Assembly: GCA_030762175.1 (NCBI GenBank)
Contig: CM060841.1
Coordinates: forward strand, 6,847,501-6,911,500
Length of the DNA: 64,000 bases
Reading direction: 5' to 3'
Origin: Metallyticus violacea
Lineage: Eukaryota; Arthropoda; Insecta; Mantodea; Metallyticidae
The translations under genes and the position numbers were made by a program. The notes beneath the pieces were generated by a model, which was given only the letters and a program-made list of their open reading frames with translations, did no database searches and was not told the origin of the DNA. This document shows, piece by piece, positions 11,913-23,768 of this stretch. Position 1 is the stretch's first letter; each line of letters begins with the position of its first letter.

Positions 11913-12192
11913 GTCGATCCTGGTGTTGTACTATAATTGTCTCCTAAACCCAAGTCGCGTGTTCAGTACCGACCAGGATCGATGGATTTTTCGTGTGTAA
12001 AAATCTGAAGTATGGCTTCCTTCGGAAGGGAAGTAAAGTCGTGGGTCCCGTGTCGTACACGAAAAATAACCTCAAACCTGAAAGAAGAGGCCTCTGAGCA
12101 AAATTAGTCGGCCGTTTCACGCCCTGATTTGAATGGGACGCTGATGATCTGAGATGTTAAAGAGCGTTCATAAATAATTCAAATAAAAAAAA
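11913..12192 (+). mobile_element. SINE-A, full length
   Basis: Head CGATCCTGGTGTTGTACTAT with CTCCTAAACCC in the anticodon loop, complete body and tail. Flanked by ACTGTCTATCA (11902-11912) and ACTGCCTATCA (12193-12203), an 11-bp target-site duplication with one mismatch. Confidence 0.88.
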
Positions 12193-12479
12193 ACTGCCTA
12201 TCAACTGGGACATTCATGTAGATTACCTATTTCCTCTTACAAGCGATAAACAAGTGTACATTTCTTTATTCTTGAGAGGAAGGGGGGGAAGATAATTATA
12301 ATACTACTTAGGCTTTCACTTTCAGTCAGGTGTTGTTCATCGTCCACTGATGATGCCAACCGCAGTAGTTGGTAAAAGCTATGGTAGCATATTAAGCCAT
12401 GGACCATGGCAAAACAAAAGGACAATTGTTATTTTAAGTAATAATAAAGACAAAAGAAAGTAAAAAGTAATATTTGGTC

Positions 12480-12512
<33 letters not shown>
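12480..12512. repeat. (TAA)n microsatellite
   Basis: About 11 TAA units followed by CAACAAT. Confidence 0.9.
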
Positions 12513-12516
<4 letters not shown>

Positions 12517-12892
12517 CAATAGATATTATACCTTTCTATCTTAAACACGTTGAAAGGAGAAATAAAGAAAACATTTTATTCTTCTCTTCCTGTTCTCTGT
12601 TATGTCTCTTTCTTACTTTGTGTCTTCTTGTTTATCTCTTGCCCGTTTCTGTCTCTTTTTTTATTATATTAGAAATTCCGAGAAAAAATAGAAGTATTAT
12701 AGTTTTCAGAAAACAAAGACTAAGAAATTATCTTTCAAATTTTGCATTCTAATTATAATTTCTTTGTTTTTTTTCTTTGTTTCTTTTACTTTACTCATCA
12801 ACTAGATTCTAAAGAGACGATAATGTTTTTTTTTTAATAACAGAAGCACATAAATGAATTCGAGTTCATACACATAAAGTTTCTTTGTATTT

Positions 12893-12990
12893 AGCTTTTC
12901 ACAATGATGAAACTCTTCGGGACTCGAACTCGGGACCTCAGGAGCTACAGGTAGACATGCCAACCACAAGACCACAAAGATGGTCACTAG
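12893..12990 (-). mobile_element. tRNA-like SINE head (fourth type)
   Basis: The minus strand reads GGTCTTGTGGTTGGCATGTC, then CTCCTGAGGTCCC and GAGTTCGAGTCCCGAAGAG. The A and B boxes are well matched, but the 3' acceptor arm and CCA context of a functional tRNA are absent. No second copy was found in the window. Confidence 0.45.
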
Positions 12991-15019
12991 TCTGTGTAAT
13001 TTATGCATATAATGCTGTTAATAGACGACACAAGATAGTAAAAGGAAAAAGAAAATAAAAACAAAGAAAATATTTAAAAGCAAAGAGAGAACCAAATGGT
13101 AAACTGACAAGTGACAAACTGTCTGTTTTGTATATTTTAAGAGTGATTATTTCACTAAGAACTATGTTACAAGTTTGATCAATATTTACTGTGTGCTGTA
13201 TATAACACTATGTTGACTTTTTACAATTTTAGTTAGTTTCATTTGTTATTCACAGCTGAAAATAGATGGAAATGCAAGTTGATCCAATCACATTCCTACA
13301 ATTCTATCGCCGTAACCAGCCTATGCCAGCGAAAAAGTGCAAAGCTTTGGCTTGCGATAATTCGATCATCTGTAAAAGCACACAAGCACCAAAATTAAAA
13401 ATACACATTATTCATGTAAATATTATTTGTATTATAAAATTAGCTTAATTTTTCATCAGACTGACTGCTCTCCTAAACGGTTTTCCATTCATTGTCTTTT
13501 AATATTGTTTTTCCCCCGCGCTTCACTGTATTTTTACGTGCTGAGTTCAATTATTTTCTCTGACTCTTTAAAAAGCTGTTAAACGTGTAATTCTTGTTAT
13601 ATATATATTACGTAAATTTAATGTAACAATGTGACCTACATGATAATGAAGGGCTCAAGTTTTTCGATAGTAGAAACCAATTACTGATTGTGACGTCATG
13701 AAACTCGCTGACACATGAACCTAACGTTGTCTTGTAGGTCGCATGCGCGTTTTTCTTACGGCGATATGCAGTTCTGTTGAAAACTAACAGACAAGTTTAC
13801 TTATTTGTGAATTATAATAAGGTTTATTGATTTATAATTTATTGCAACAGTGCTTTCTAACAACATGCAAATGCACAGAACTAGCAAAACAATCCCTTGA
13901 CTTTATAATATCAATATTTTTGAGCTTCCTGGAGACAGTTAAAACTAATTGTTGCTACAGTAGCTTGCTTGACTTTTCTGAGTTCCACAGATACTCAATG
14001 TACACACACTGCAAATGTCAATGCAATACCTACTCCAGTTCCGCTAACCCTCGTCTTTGTATGGCATAAAGTCGGAATGCACAATTTAACTACAGCTAAA
14101 AACAGATCGCATACTTTTAAATTTTAATAACTACAATTTACACCCTTAGATGTGTGACTGAACATTAACAACAGAAAGAGGGAGAGAGAGAAATGAATGA
14201 AACTATCATAAAAACGAAACGTTTAAACAAACAATTCATTCTTCTGGGTTTCCTGACAGCAAATTAATCAATGACCCTTAGATTAAAACCTGGAATCTGC
14301 AGAATAAAGTCTGTTTCTACAGAAAGCATTTCCTTGTTTTCAAATTACGGTTTGACTCAAAATTTTAATTGAATTTTTTTTTCTTCCTTTCATCGCAAAA
14401 GTCTTAGAATGTAAGCTTTCTATACTTTCATTTCCATTACATTCAATTAACACTAAAAGAAATGACTGCTTTACTAATTGAAACTTTACTAGCGTGTCAT
14501 TCAACAACATACTATTAACAAAACAACTGATTATCGGTGCTGGGGTGTCTGCATGACAGCATTGTTTCTTCAAATGTAATATTGTTTGAAACTGTAAGTT
14601 TTTCCACATTTAACACATTTAATTATGTTGTCGTTCATATACTTTTCACTACATTTATCTAATGGTGTTTTAAAATGCTAATTAAATTTGTAAAGCAACA
14701 GATATCAATCATATAAAACTCGAGGAAAACTTTTCTGGGAACGCAAGTGAAGAGAGATGACCTTTCCGGTGGTGTATGCACATAATGGCGCTTATGGGCA
14801 AGGGGCTCCTCTTACCACTTTCTCTTATCTCTCCCGATCTTACTCCACAAGACATCGGTTTGCAGCGAGACTGCAAAACAAGTCCTCTACAGGTAATAAC
14901 TGCAAATTGAAACGCCAGGCGCTAGTTAGAAATCCCATAAAAGCACATAAATGTTTGGGGGATAGCGCAAACCAGCAACCTCATAGATGAGCCGCTTCTG
15001 CGTGGCTTTTCAATGCCTC
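12991..15019. other. No recognised gene
   Basis: AT-rich. Open frames of 60-89 codons have no recognisable content. Confidence 0.6.
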
Positions 15020-15400
15020 ACATTGATGTTCATTAAATGAATCTTCAGATGGTTTAGGTCAGAAAGCAACGATGATATAAAGACAACCCTACAAGAAGTT
15101 GCATGAAATCAGACCTGTTGATCGATGGCAAGATACTGATAGCTGTCGGATCCACTCCAGATCCAACGTCAAGGCAGTTCCTTATTCAGATAGCTACAAA
15201 CCTCAAGATGAAAGTATGCGTGTGCGGGCACTCCATCTTTTGGAATTTTGAAAGTTAAGTGGTCTTTTATCTCAGATATCACTTGTCCAATCCCAGTAAC
15301 AAGGGTTTCTGTGAAGAAGAACTGCCCATAATCATATTAAGCGATTAGGCCCTTCAAGAAATTGTTGCAGTGGGTACGGTTTCCGCTTCATATCTTCCAA
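15020..15400 (-). pseudogene. Tc1-like transposase fragment, C-terminal half
   Basis: The minus strand reads YGQFFFTETLVTG, then KDGVPAHAYFHLEVCSYL (the QDGAPAH motif with the second catalytic Asp), NKELP, stop, RWIWSGSDSYQ, and in another frame CNFL..GCLYIIVAF, the expected position of the third acidic residue, here Asn. These match the DUF4817-type Tc1-like group. Badly decayed; no TIRs seen. Confidence 0.55.
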
Positions 15401-18141
15401 AAATGTTTTGCGGTTGAGAAATATTTGGTGCTGTGTTGGTGACACTGCTGCACGTGTTTAACTTCGGCTGCCGATGTGAATGAGAGACCTATTCATTTTG
15501 TCTTGCAGAAGTAGCTGAGGTGTTTAAATCGTGTCAGATACCTAACGGATCCTTAGATACTACGTTCAGAAATTACAGATAGCGCGCATGAAATTTGACA
15601 TACCAGTGCTTCTTTCTTGTTATGGCCGCAATTCTCAAGAAATGTCATTTGGTGTCAAAAACATACCACTACATTTACAACTGCCAGTTAAAAAGCAAAT
15701 TCCAATTTTTCTTCGTCTCACTATGCAAGTTATGTCTGAATGAAGACCCCGCAGATCTTTTTGACTAACCTTGTACTGCTTAACAGCCACATTAAAGAAG
15801 AAACAGTCTTGAGAATTTACAGACATGAGTATTATAGTAGGCGAGAAATTACCTTGTGATTGACGTTTCTGCTACCACGTGGCCGCGCCAGCGCGCTGTT
15901 GCCACATCCTCTTGTTCGCTGGCCTTTTTCAACGGTTGCCTCCAAGATAATCATCATCATCATCATCATAATCAAAAACAGTAAAGTTTAAAATATTTAA
16001 CACTTTAAATTGTTGTTTGTGGGAACCCTACAGAATCATTTTTGTTTGATACAAAGCCAACCACTACACTTAATAAAATACTTGCATGCGAAAAATTAGA
16101 CAGTGCTCCGTTAAATGTTAACTGTAGTAACGCCAATGATATCATGTCTCTGACGATAATATGTTTTTGTTATCTGATTGGTCAATAATAAGACGAGCCT
16201 CTCGCCAGCTGATCCGCCGGCATAACCCCACCCAAGTGTCAATCACAAACTAGTTTCTCGCCTGATAGGAAGATAGGAAGATCTGTTTAAAATGACGATT
16301 TTGCTTAAAAAGACAGATACACACTTGGTTCTCTTCCATAAAATTTTTGGCGAAAATACTATGCGGAAGTTTTATGGTGTACGTAGTCCCCAAGAGTAAT
16401 TGAGAAAATTGCCGTTTGTTTTAAGGTATCTTTTAAAATGAAATTTAACCTAACTTAAACTAACCCACTAGAACAATTCACTGGAATGTGTAAATCTCTG
16501 AGAGAGAGATAAATAAAAACAATTATTATTTTCAATCAGATTTTACTTGCTTCTCTATAACGCTATCCACTTACACTTACAAACACTTAACTTCCTATAC
16601 TTATCATGTGAATGCTGGTGGAACAACACGGTATGCGCACGGAGGCAATAATATGAATGATAGAACGTCGACCCCTCCTCTTATACTGCACGAGTAGAGT
16701 CAATATAACATGCCAGTAACTTAGTTAACGCGTGCTATAGAGTAACTCTTGATTGCTCCCCTTAATAGCTTATTTATGCTTACGCTCATCTTCCCGTACT
16801 GCTGCCTGTACAAAAATCTGCATACTGTTAGTTTACTGGACGCTACACTGCCGACCTACGCAGAATTCTCTTCGCCAGTGTTGGAACTTGTTTAGCATAC
16901 TACAAAGCTTACAGAAACGACAAAGAATGTTTCCTTAAAATACTTGTAAATTGTGTTAATTTCGAGGCTAGGAATATAACTAAATTTAGTGCTGAGAAGT
17001 ACATTTATAAGATAATGTCTTCAATACAAGGTTTAATACCTTGTTATCTAAAAGACATTCAAAGGTATTTATTACCTTTCGATAAACTAACTAGCTAGAA
17101 ATAATTTTCTATCCTATCAACTACGGAAGGTTATTTGCGATCTAAGGTAGTAATTTCAAACAGCTTAAATTTTCAAAAACCAGCCTCACCAGCGGTGATG
17201 TTTCATGTGGGGACTTCAAGTGTAAGCTATTGCTCTGTTTTGCAGAGTCCCCTTAGCAAGATGGTACGAAGCACTGTGGTGTTCACATTTTATTCCAGTC
17301 TTGGCAGACTTTCCAGAGAATTAGCGGTCAAAGCCCTTTCCCATAACGCAAAAGCAAGAAATACATCCATGATGCAATACATGCAATACATCCAGGTGAT
17401 TTAACAGGATGTCGTTGTAAAGGATGAAATGCATTCCCGTTTCTCTATCTCCATATTTCCCCCTCGGCATGGCTTGAAGCCTTAACCGGTGTAGCCAAAA
17501 ACTATTTTTAGGTCCAAATCGCGGTTGATAATGAATTATAAACCAATTGGGAGGTGAGATTTGGATAGACTCCCGTAAAAGATGGCTTGACTATAGAGAC
17601 CGGAACATGAAAAATCACCTAATCCTTGAAAAGTAGAGAAGAAGAATCCAAGTTGGTAGTGGGACTCAAGAGTTGTAACTAAGAACCTCATTTTAAATAT
17701 AACAATTATTTGCATTGAAGGATTCGGGACAGAGACAAGGGTCTTAGCTTTGGGGGATGGCTGGTGGGTGGCCATGGGTTTCTCTGTTTTTTGCTCTACC
17801 TTTTTTTGATAAGCACACATGAGATGATGAAATCACGTCTCTCAAATTGCTTGATAATCCATTGGAAAGGACTGCAATATACCCTTCCCAGAATGGTTCT
17901 AATTTCGGCTCATTTTAATAGAAGGTATGAGAGCATACCGCAATATACTAAACAAATATTGCTCATACTGCCGATGTCAGATTATATACATTTAAGTGTA
18001 GTTATACTGTGCTCTTCTAAAGTTATTAACCACAGATCGCAAAAAAAAAAAAAAAGAAAAAAAAAAAGAAAGAAAAAAAAAAAAGAAAATCTCGATATAA
18101 AGAGAGGTAGATCAAATTATACTCCAATCCCTTGTGTTTTC
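15401..18141. other. No recognised gene
   Basis: Mostly AT-rich. Short GC-richer patches at 15870-15940 and 16190-16260. A long A/G run lies at 18040-18090. No supported coding sequence. Confidence 0.55.
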
Positions 18142-18153
18142 ACTCTCAATGCA

Positions 18154-18448
18154 CCGCCACGGGTGGCCGAGGTCGTTAAGGCATGGACTCGTGAGCGGGA
18201 GGTCTGCGGTTCGAATCCCGCCAGGACCGTCCTCCCTGACTGGGGTTTTTTCCAGGTTTTCCTCAGTCTTCATAACTGGCAAATGCCGGGGAGGTACCTA
18301 AAATTAGGCCTGGAACGCTTCCTTCCTTAAAAAAAAAAAAAAATCCTTTCCCAATATATCATTTCATTTCATGTATCATCAGTGTCCACCGCCTGTGGTG
18401 CCTCAGTAGTAAAAACGGGCGTTAAACACTACTCAAAAAAAAAAAAAA
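18154..18448 (+). mobile_element. SINE-B, full length with target-site duplication
   Basis: Head CCGCCACGGGTGGCCGAGG, B box GCGGTTCGAATCCCG, complete body and A tail. Perfect 12-bp duplication ACTCTCAATGCA at 18142-18153 and 18449-18460. It shares CTGCGGTTCG and TCTTCATAACTGGC with the copy at 25.9 kb, so these two belong to one young subfamily. Confidence 0.92.
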
Positions 18449-18491
18449 ACTCTCAATGCAAATTTAAGCGTGAGTACTTCCCCTATAATTG

Positions 18492-19677
18492 TTCGTAGGT
18501 CCGTAAGTTTCCGGCCTAACCATTTTCTAGGTATGATCAAGACAATAACTACATTTCACTTTTCAATATAGTTACGTTTTATTGCATTACACGTCTCACC
18601 TCTTTGAATTAACATTTCAATCTCCCCCCTCCCCAAATAGTCAGAAGTGTTGTCTGCATCAATCACTTCTTCGTCACACATAAATGTCCTTCCTCGAAGG
18701 TCCTTCTTCAGTTTTGAGAAGAGGAAATAGTCACTGGGAGCTAGATCTGAACTGTAGGATGGATGGCCGATCTCCCTGAAGTCACATTTCTTCACAGATT
18801 CCTTTGCAACAAGAGCTGTGTGCATAGGCGCGTTGTCGTGAAGAAGGCGCATACCATCACTCAGCTTTCCTCGCCTTTTCTCTTTGATGGAAGCACGTAG
18901 TCTGTTCAGTAGGCCAGCATAGTACTTTCCATTTACTGTGGTGTTCCTCCCCTTGAAGTTAATGAAGAATATTCCTTCTCAGTCCCAAAAGATTGTGGCC
19001 ATAATCCTCTTGGTTGACTGAGTAACCTTGGCCTTTAGAAGCGGTGCTTCGCCAGATTTACGCCACTGCATGGATTCTCTTTTGAACAACGGATCATAGT
19101 AGAGGACCATAGTTTCATCTCCTGTAAAAATGCTGAACTTCTGTCTCGTAGCCACGGCAGCGCTCCAAAAATGCCCGACACAGATGACTCGTTGCTACTT
19201 TTGGACTGAGGAAAGAAGTCTAGGAAGCCATATGGCACTAACCTTATTCATGTTTAAATGTTCATGAATAATTCGAAGGACTATTGTTTAAGAAAGGCCC
19301 AACCTTGCTGCTATTTCTGTAACTTTTGAGTCGGCGGTCTTCCATAATTTCTCCTTCCACAAGAGCGAGCGATGTTTTCAGGAGTGAGCACCTCCAAGGG
19401 CCGACATGTACACTCTTCGTCTTCAATGCTTTCTCGATCCATTCGAAAAAGTTTGGTCCATTCTTTTACAGTAGAATATGAGGGGGATGCTTCCCCATAT
19501 ACACCGTCCAATCGCTGTTTAACTTCATTTGGAGTAAGTCGTTCTTTTGTGAAGAACTTAATATTCCATTTTGAAAATGCCTTAATCTTCTACACATAGC
19601 CTTCTTTATGCAACTACATCTGAACAACTGACCACAGCTGAATGGAAATTATATCTGCCATGCATACTTAACAGATA
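18492..19677 (-). mobile_element. Mariner element copy 3, 5' truncated
   Basis: Same family in reverse orientation. The 3' TIR is recognisable on the plus strand at TTCGTAGGTCCGTAAGTTTC with a degraded tip. The 5' end stops at CCTTATCTGTTAAG (about 19677), so roughly the first 75 bp, including the 5' TIR, are missing and replaced by unrelated sequence. Confidence 0.8.
18556..19590 (-). pseudogene. Mariner transposase, broken (copy 3)
   Basis: The best preserved catalytic half of the four copies. The first Asp is in GDETMVLYYDP, the second in LLHDNAPMHTAL and the third in LAPSDYFLFSKL. Exactly 34 residues separate the last two (DD34D). The N-terminal part is shifted: MDGVYGEASPSYSTVKEW to TPENIA reads in one frame and the remainder in others. 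The C-terminus ends IQRGETCNAIKRNYIEK, typical of the family. Frameshifts and the missing 5' end make it inactive. Confidence 0.85.
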
Positions 19678-20265
19678 AGGTTCATTTTCAACTTGGAGTT
19701 ACTCTTCGCTCACTCTGTATTACTCTTGTACTACTGACAGACACACGATATTCCTACTATATAGCTAGATACGATTTACTAAGAGTTAACTGTTGCACTG
19801 CTATTTTTGTCCATCGTCCCGTAAATTTTTAGTAAAGTATTACTCCGCGTTTCCACTTTGCCCTTCCCTTTTGTTGCTATTGGCTGTCGAATTTACCGTC
19901 ACACAGAAACGCCTGTAAACTTGGCCTTTGTTTTCTAGATTTAATATTTCGTTGTGCTTGTGTGTAAAAATATTTTTGTTCCTGGCATAAATGTTAAGCA
20001 AATAATTGTATTTATCATAGAACTATAATTATTTACCCTATAGCATTAAAAAGAAAAAGGCAAGGGGACAAATAACCAAGAATATTCATTTAATAAGCGG
20101 TACTACGTAGCGTACTACAGAACTTTCACGTTAAAAATACCCTGCCCGCGCGGTGTTTTGAATCCAGTCGACTGCGTACGTCGCTCCCTACTCTTTTACC
20201 TACAGGTATCCCCGTTTGTCTTTAAACGTTGCTTCGAAGCAGTGCAGTAGTTGTTCTTCGCCAAG
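19678..20265. other. Gap between two DNA transposon relics
   Basis: No ORF. 20140-20260 is GC-richer and may include the 5' end of the Tc1-like relic that starts coding at 20266. Confidence 0.5.
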
Positions 20266-21233
20266 ATGGGACAGTTGACTTTAGAGCACCTTATTTTCGT
20301 GTGTAAATGTTACCATAAATACGAGTCAGCTCGTCGTGTTCGTGAAGAATTTCTGGTCAATTGTCTTCTTCCAGAAAAGCAGTTCTCGATATTGCGAATA
20401 AATTTTGATTTTACTGGATCAAAAAAAAAAAAAAATGCAAAAACAGAGGATAAACTAGACGAAATTGGTGCTAACCTTGAACTTTCACCAACATAATCAC
20501 TATCGAAATTAGCAGAATAAATGAGTGTTTCAGAGGATTCTGCATATAAAGCAGCAACATTATTAAACCGTACATGTGTACACGTACCCATTGTTTAAAA
20601 CTAGACGATCCAGTAGCAAGAGTGCTTTACTGTGAATGGGATTTTCAGCTGTGAATGAAGGTTTAATGAACCCAACACTTCTGTTCTTATCAGACGAGGC
20701 CTGGTTTTCCCTGAACGGTCACGTGAACAATCAAAACAGGCGGTAGTTATGTACCGAAAATCCACATCGTGTACAGGAAACCCCTCTTTCATAGGAACGT
20801 TGTATTTTAGTGTTCTAAATTCTGTAATAGATGAAAAAAGATACAGAAAGGATATTTATGCACAATTTTTAGCATCTTACAAAAGAAAAATCATGCTGCT
20901 AATTTCAACAGGATTCTAAAATTGCTCATACAACACCAGAGTCCAGGAATAAAATTAAGGGAGTGTTTGAAGACAGAGTAATTAGTGCTGGTGTATGACC
21001 CTCTCTCTAACCAGATTCAGCAGTGTGTGATTTTTATCTGTGGGGCTTATAAAAAAACCGCTGACACGTTGGAGGAACTAGAGGAAAATATTACAAATAA
21101 AATAAAAAATGTTACAATGACCGAACTTAAACGTGTCTATCAGAATGTGTTTTCCCGATACAATGCCGTTTGGCCGAAGGGGGAGGACATTTCCAGCATC
21201 TTCAATGAGGTAAAGATTTATACACAGTTTTAG
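20266..21233 (+). pseudogene. Tc1-like transposase, decayed over its full length
   Basis: The N-terminus MGQLTLEHLIFVCKCYHKY carries the first helix-turn-helix, followed by an A14 run inside the frame, then EDKLDEIGANLELSPT. The middle shows LLKLRPYMCTRTH and SDEAWFSLNGHVNNQN (first catalytic Asp), then EKRYRKDIYAQFLASY. CDFYLWGL keeps the third Asp, and the C-terminus reads TADTLEELEENITNKI with FSRYNAVW. At least four frame breaks separate these pieces, and the segment with the second Asp is not recognisable. Terminal repeats were not identified. Confidence 0.7.
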
Positions 21234-21643
21234 AAGCGAAGTTAATGTACGTTTTCGGGCGGCTGCGTCACGCCCAGCCGCCAAGAAACAAAACACCGCA
21301 CGTGCGGATAGTTTTTACGTGAAAGCCCGGTGAGTTAACTTGGGAGTAAGGAGGCTCGTCAGTCAATAACATTTCTTTCCGCCACATGTTTTTGTTGATG
21401 TCCACCATGAACTTATGACGGATAGACATAGATACTCTGACTAGATGTTTGCTTTAAGAAACCCAGGTTCTTTCAGTGGTTACACCGTTGTATCCCTCAA
21501 TTCGACATGTTCATTATTAAGTGTTTGAATTGTGGAGTGTTCTGAAGAATTAAGACACACTTCAATTTACTTACAAAGCACCATTTTCAAGTAGGTGTAT
21601 GTTCTAAAAGTACAGTCATCTATTATAGATCTAGTTACACTCA

Positions 21644-21872
<229 letters not shown>

Positions 21873-22556
21873 CTGAGAACAAGAAATATTGTGCAATTTT
21901 AAGTCACAAGCAGCTCCTGTCTTCATTACTTGGGCAGCAACTATTTACTGTAGGATTTGTTTAATATATACATGCATTGGACTCCCCTATATCCTGGACA
22001 CTTAGTGATCAGTTACATTCTTATATTTTAACATGTCGAACATTCCTCAACCGGGGATGTTGGATAGCTCTTATAGTGTGTAGCTATAGCTGTTTAGGAC
22101 TAAATGCCATTAAATTTAATACTTTATACAATGGACTATCAGCATTCGTTAGCACTTCCATAAAGGGAGTAGAAGCTACCCTTCTTCGGCATTTTGTTTC
22201 TCAGTCTGTATGATAGTCATCAGTTGCTGTTAATGATTGAAATGCAAAAGTAGAATTTAGCACTGAAAATAAAACATTGCACAGTAGTAATTGTAGGAAA
22301 ATTTTACACGAGTTTAAATTTATAAATCAACAAAATTCAATTAAAATGCATGGAAACAAATGTGATGCACAGGAAGAGAATGAACTAAGCAATACAGTTT
22401 TTACATGTCTGGGCAGTCAGTGGGTTACTTCTACAAGAAAAAGAAAAACAGTTTTAGTCAGAAGTTAGACGCTTCCGAAAGCGAACGATTCCCTGTATCT
22501 TGGGTAGCTTATTAATTTGGACACTTTTAATGAGCCATCGTTGTTCCAGGTCAGTT
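21873..22556. other. Intron upstream of the transporter start exon
   Basis: AT-rich, directly upstream of the splice acceptor on the minus strand. Short frames (66-78 codons) have no recognisable content. Confidence 0.5.
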
Positions 22557-22645
22557 TTCGTTAAAGACAGGACAAATTCACCGGAGCTGCAGTCTCGAGC
22601 CACTTCCGAGCGGTAGCGGAGAAAGCGAGGGATAGTGACTTGCAC
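22557..22645 (+). repeat. GC-rich dispersed repeat, member 1
   Basis: Contains CAGGACAAATTCACCGGAGC, CAGTCTCGAGCCACTTCCGA and GCGGTAGCGGAGAAAGCGAG. A diverged inverted relative lies at 23160-23260. Family unknown. Confidence 0.45.
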
Positions 22646-22667
22646 AGATACCACTAGATAATAGGGA

Positions 22668-22782
22668 CTTTTTTAAATAGTGTTTAACGCCCATTTTAAT
22701 TACTGAGGCACCACAGGGAGTGGACACTGTTGATACATGAGATGAAATGATAGATTGGCAAGTAGTATTTTTTTAAAGGAAG
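22668..22782 (-). mobile_element. SINE-B, 3' part
   Basis: On the minus strand the copy runs from within the TTCCTTTAAAA region to the AACGGGCGTTAAACACTA-like tail. The head is missing. It joins, with the overlap AGATGTTAAA, to the tail of a SINE-A in the opposite orientation. Confidence 0.8.
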
Positions 22783-22826
22783 ATGTTAAAGAGCGTCCAT
22801 AAATAAATCAATCAAAAAAAAAAAAA
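22781..22826 (+). mobile_element. SINE-A, last 46 bases
   Basis: Only the 3' end GATGTTAAAGAGCGTCCATA, AAATAAATCAATC and an A12 run are present, fused to the truncated end of a minus-strand SINE-B. Confidence 0.8.
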
Positions 22827-23159
22827 CCCTATAGATGATATTTTAAAAAAATCCTGCTGGAATCAAAGGAGATTTGCCACCATTAAAGTGATTTACTCGC
22901 CCCTATCAATTTATATTTACGAAAAGGAGGCGAGCGTAGGCCGCCAAGCCGTAGCGACCACTGTGTCCATCGGTTTTTAGGATTTGCCGATGGTTAGCGG
23001 TAAGGTTAATGTGGGTGTGTGTTAATTAATTGCGAATTCTAATAAGACAACTGTGGTAAATAGTAAATAGCTCAGTTTTCTAATAAGAAACAACATATTG
23101 CACCCAGAAAGTGGAGGACAACGCGTAGGTTACATTACGTTTAAGAATGAAATAATACA

Positions 23160-23260
23160 CTCTTAAAGCACTTACGTTCGCGACTGCAGAGCTCGGCTCT
23201 CTCCGCTGTCGCTCGGGACTGGAGCCTCAAGTGGTTTTTGTCCTGCCTGTAACGGCAAGT
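23160..23260 (-). repeat. GC-rich dispersed repeat, member 2
   Basis: The minus strand reads GGCAGGACAAAAACCACTTG, GGCTCCAGTCCCGAGCGAC and AGCGGAGAGAGCCGAG, collinear with the 22.56-kb member apart from a short gap. Confidence 0.45.
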
Positions 23261-23476
23261 TTCCAGATCAGAGAAACATTGTTGTATTGTATACCTAGGT
23301 ATATAGACGCATGAGTCTCGATGGTAGCGACTCTTACCTGTTGAATTGTTAATTCTTGACAGTGCATCGCAAAAACTTTTCATTTCTTAATTTCTTTACA
23401 TCTAAGGGTCAGTGTCCCCCCTCTTTTTTAAATGATGGATACAAGGTAACTAAAGAGATGGTAAAACTGCCTCCTA

Positions 23477-23768
23477 CCGACACGGTTGACCGAGGTCCTT
23501 AAAGCGCGGACTCGTCTGGGGTGGGAATCCCGCCAGGAATGTCCTCCCTGACTGGGTTTTTTCCAGGATTTCCTCAGTCCTCATAAATGGAAAATGCCGG
23601 TGAGGTACCCTAAACTTAGGCTTGGAACGCTTCCTTTAAAAAATAATAAACTTCTTTCCCAATATATAATTTCATCTCATGTATCATCAGTGTTCACCGC
23701 TTGTGGTGCCTCAGTAATAAAAACGGGCATTAAACACCATTCAAAAAAAAAAAAAAAAAAAAAAAAAA
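23477..23768 (+). mobile_element. SINE-B with a 13-base head deletion
   Basis: Head CCGACACGGTTGACCGAGG, then GGACTCGTCTGGGG, missing about 13 bases of the anticodon/variable arm relative to the other copies. Body and tail complete, ending in an A run of about 26. It shares the deletion with the copy at 50.6 kb. Confidence 0.85.

Noticed and set aside
15949..15969. ATC repeat as a direct-repeat array
   Set aside because: A simple triplet microsatellite; there is no CRISPR-type repeat-spacer structure anywhere in the window.
18154..18230. Possible functional tRNA genes in SINE heads
   Set aside because: A and B boxes are present, but each is followed by a SINE body and tail and recurs many times; they are SINE heads.
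17764..18330. Longest plus-strand open frame on the left side (188 codons)
   Set aside because: It runs through an A/G-rich low-complexity tract (Lys run) and into the head of a SINE-B; no protein-like content of its own.
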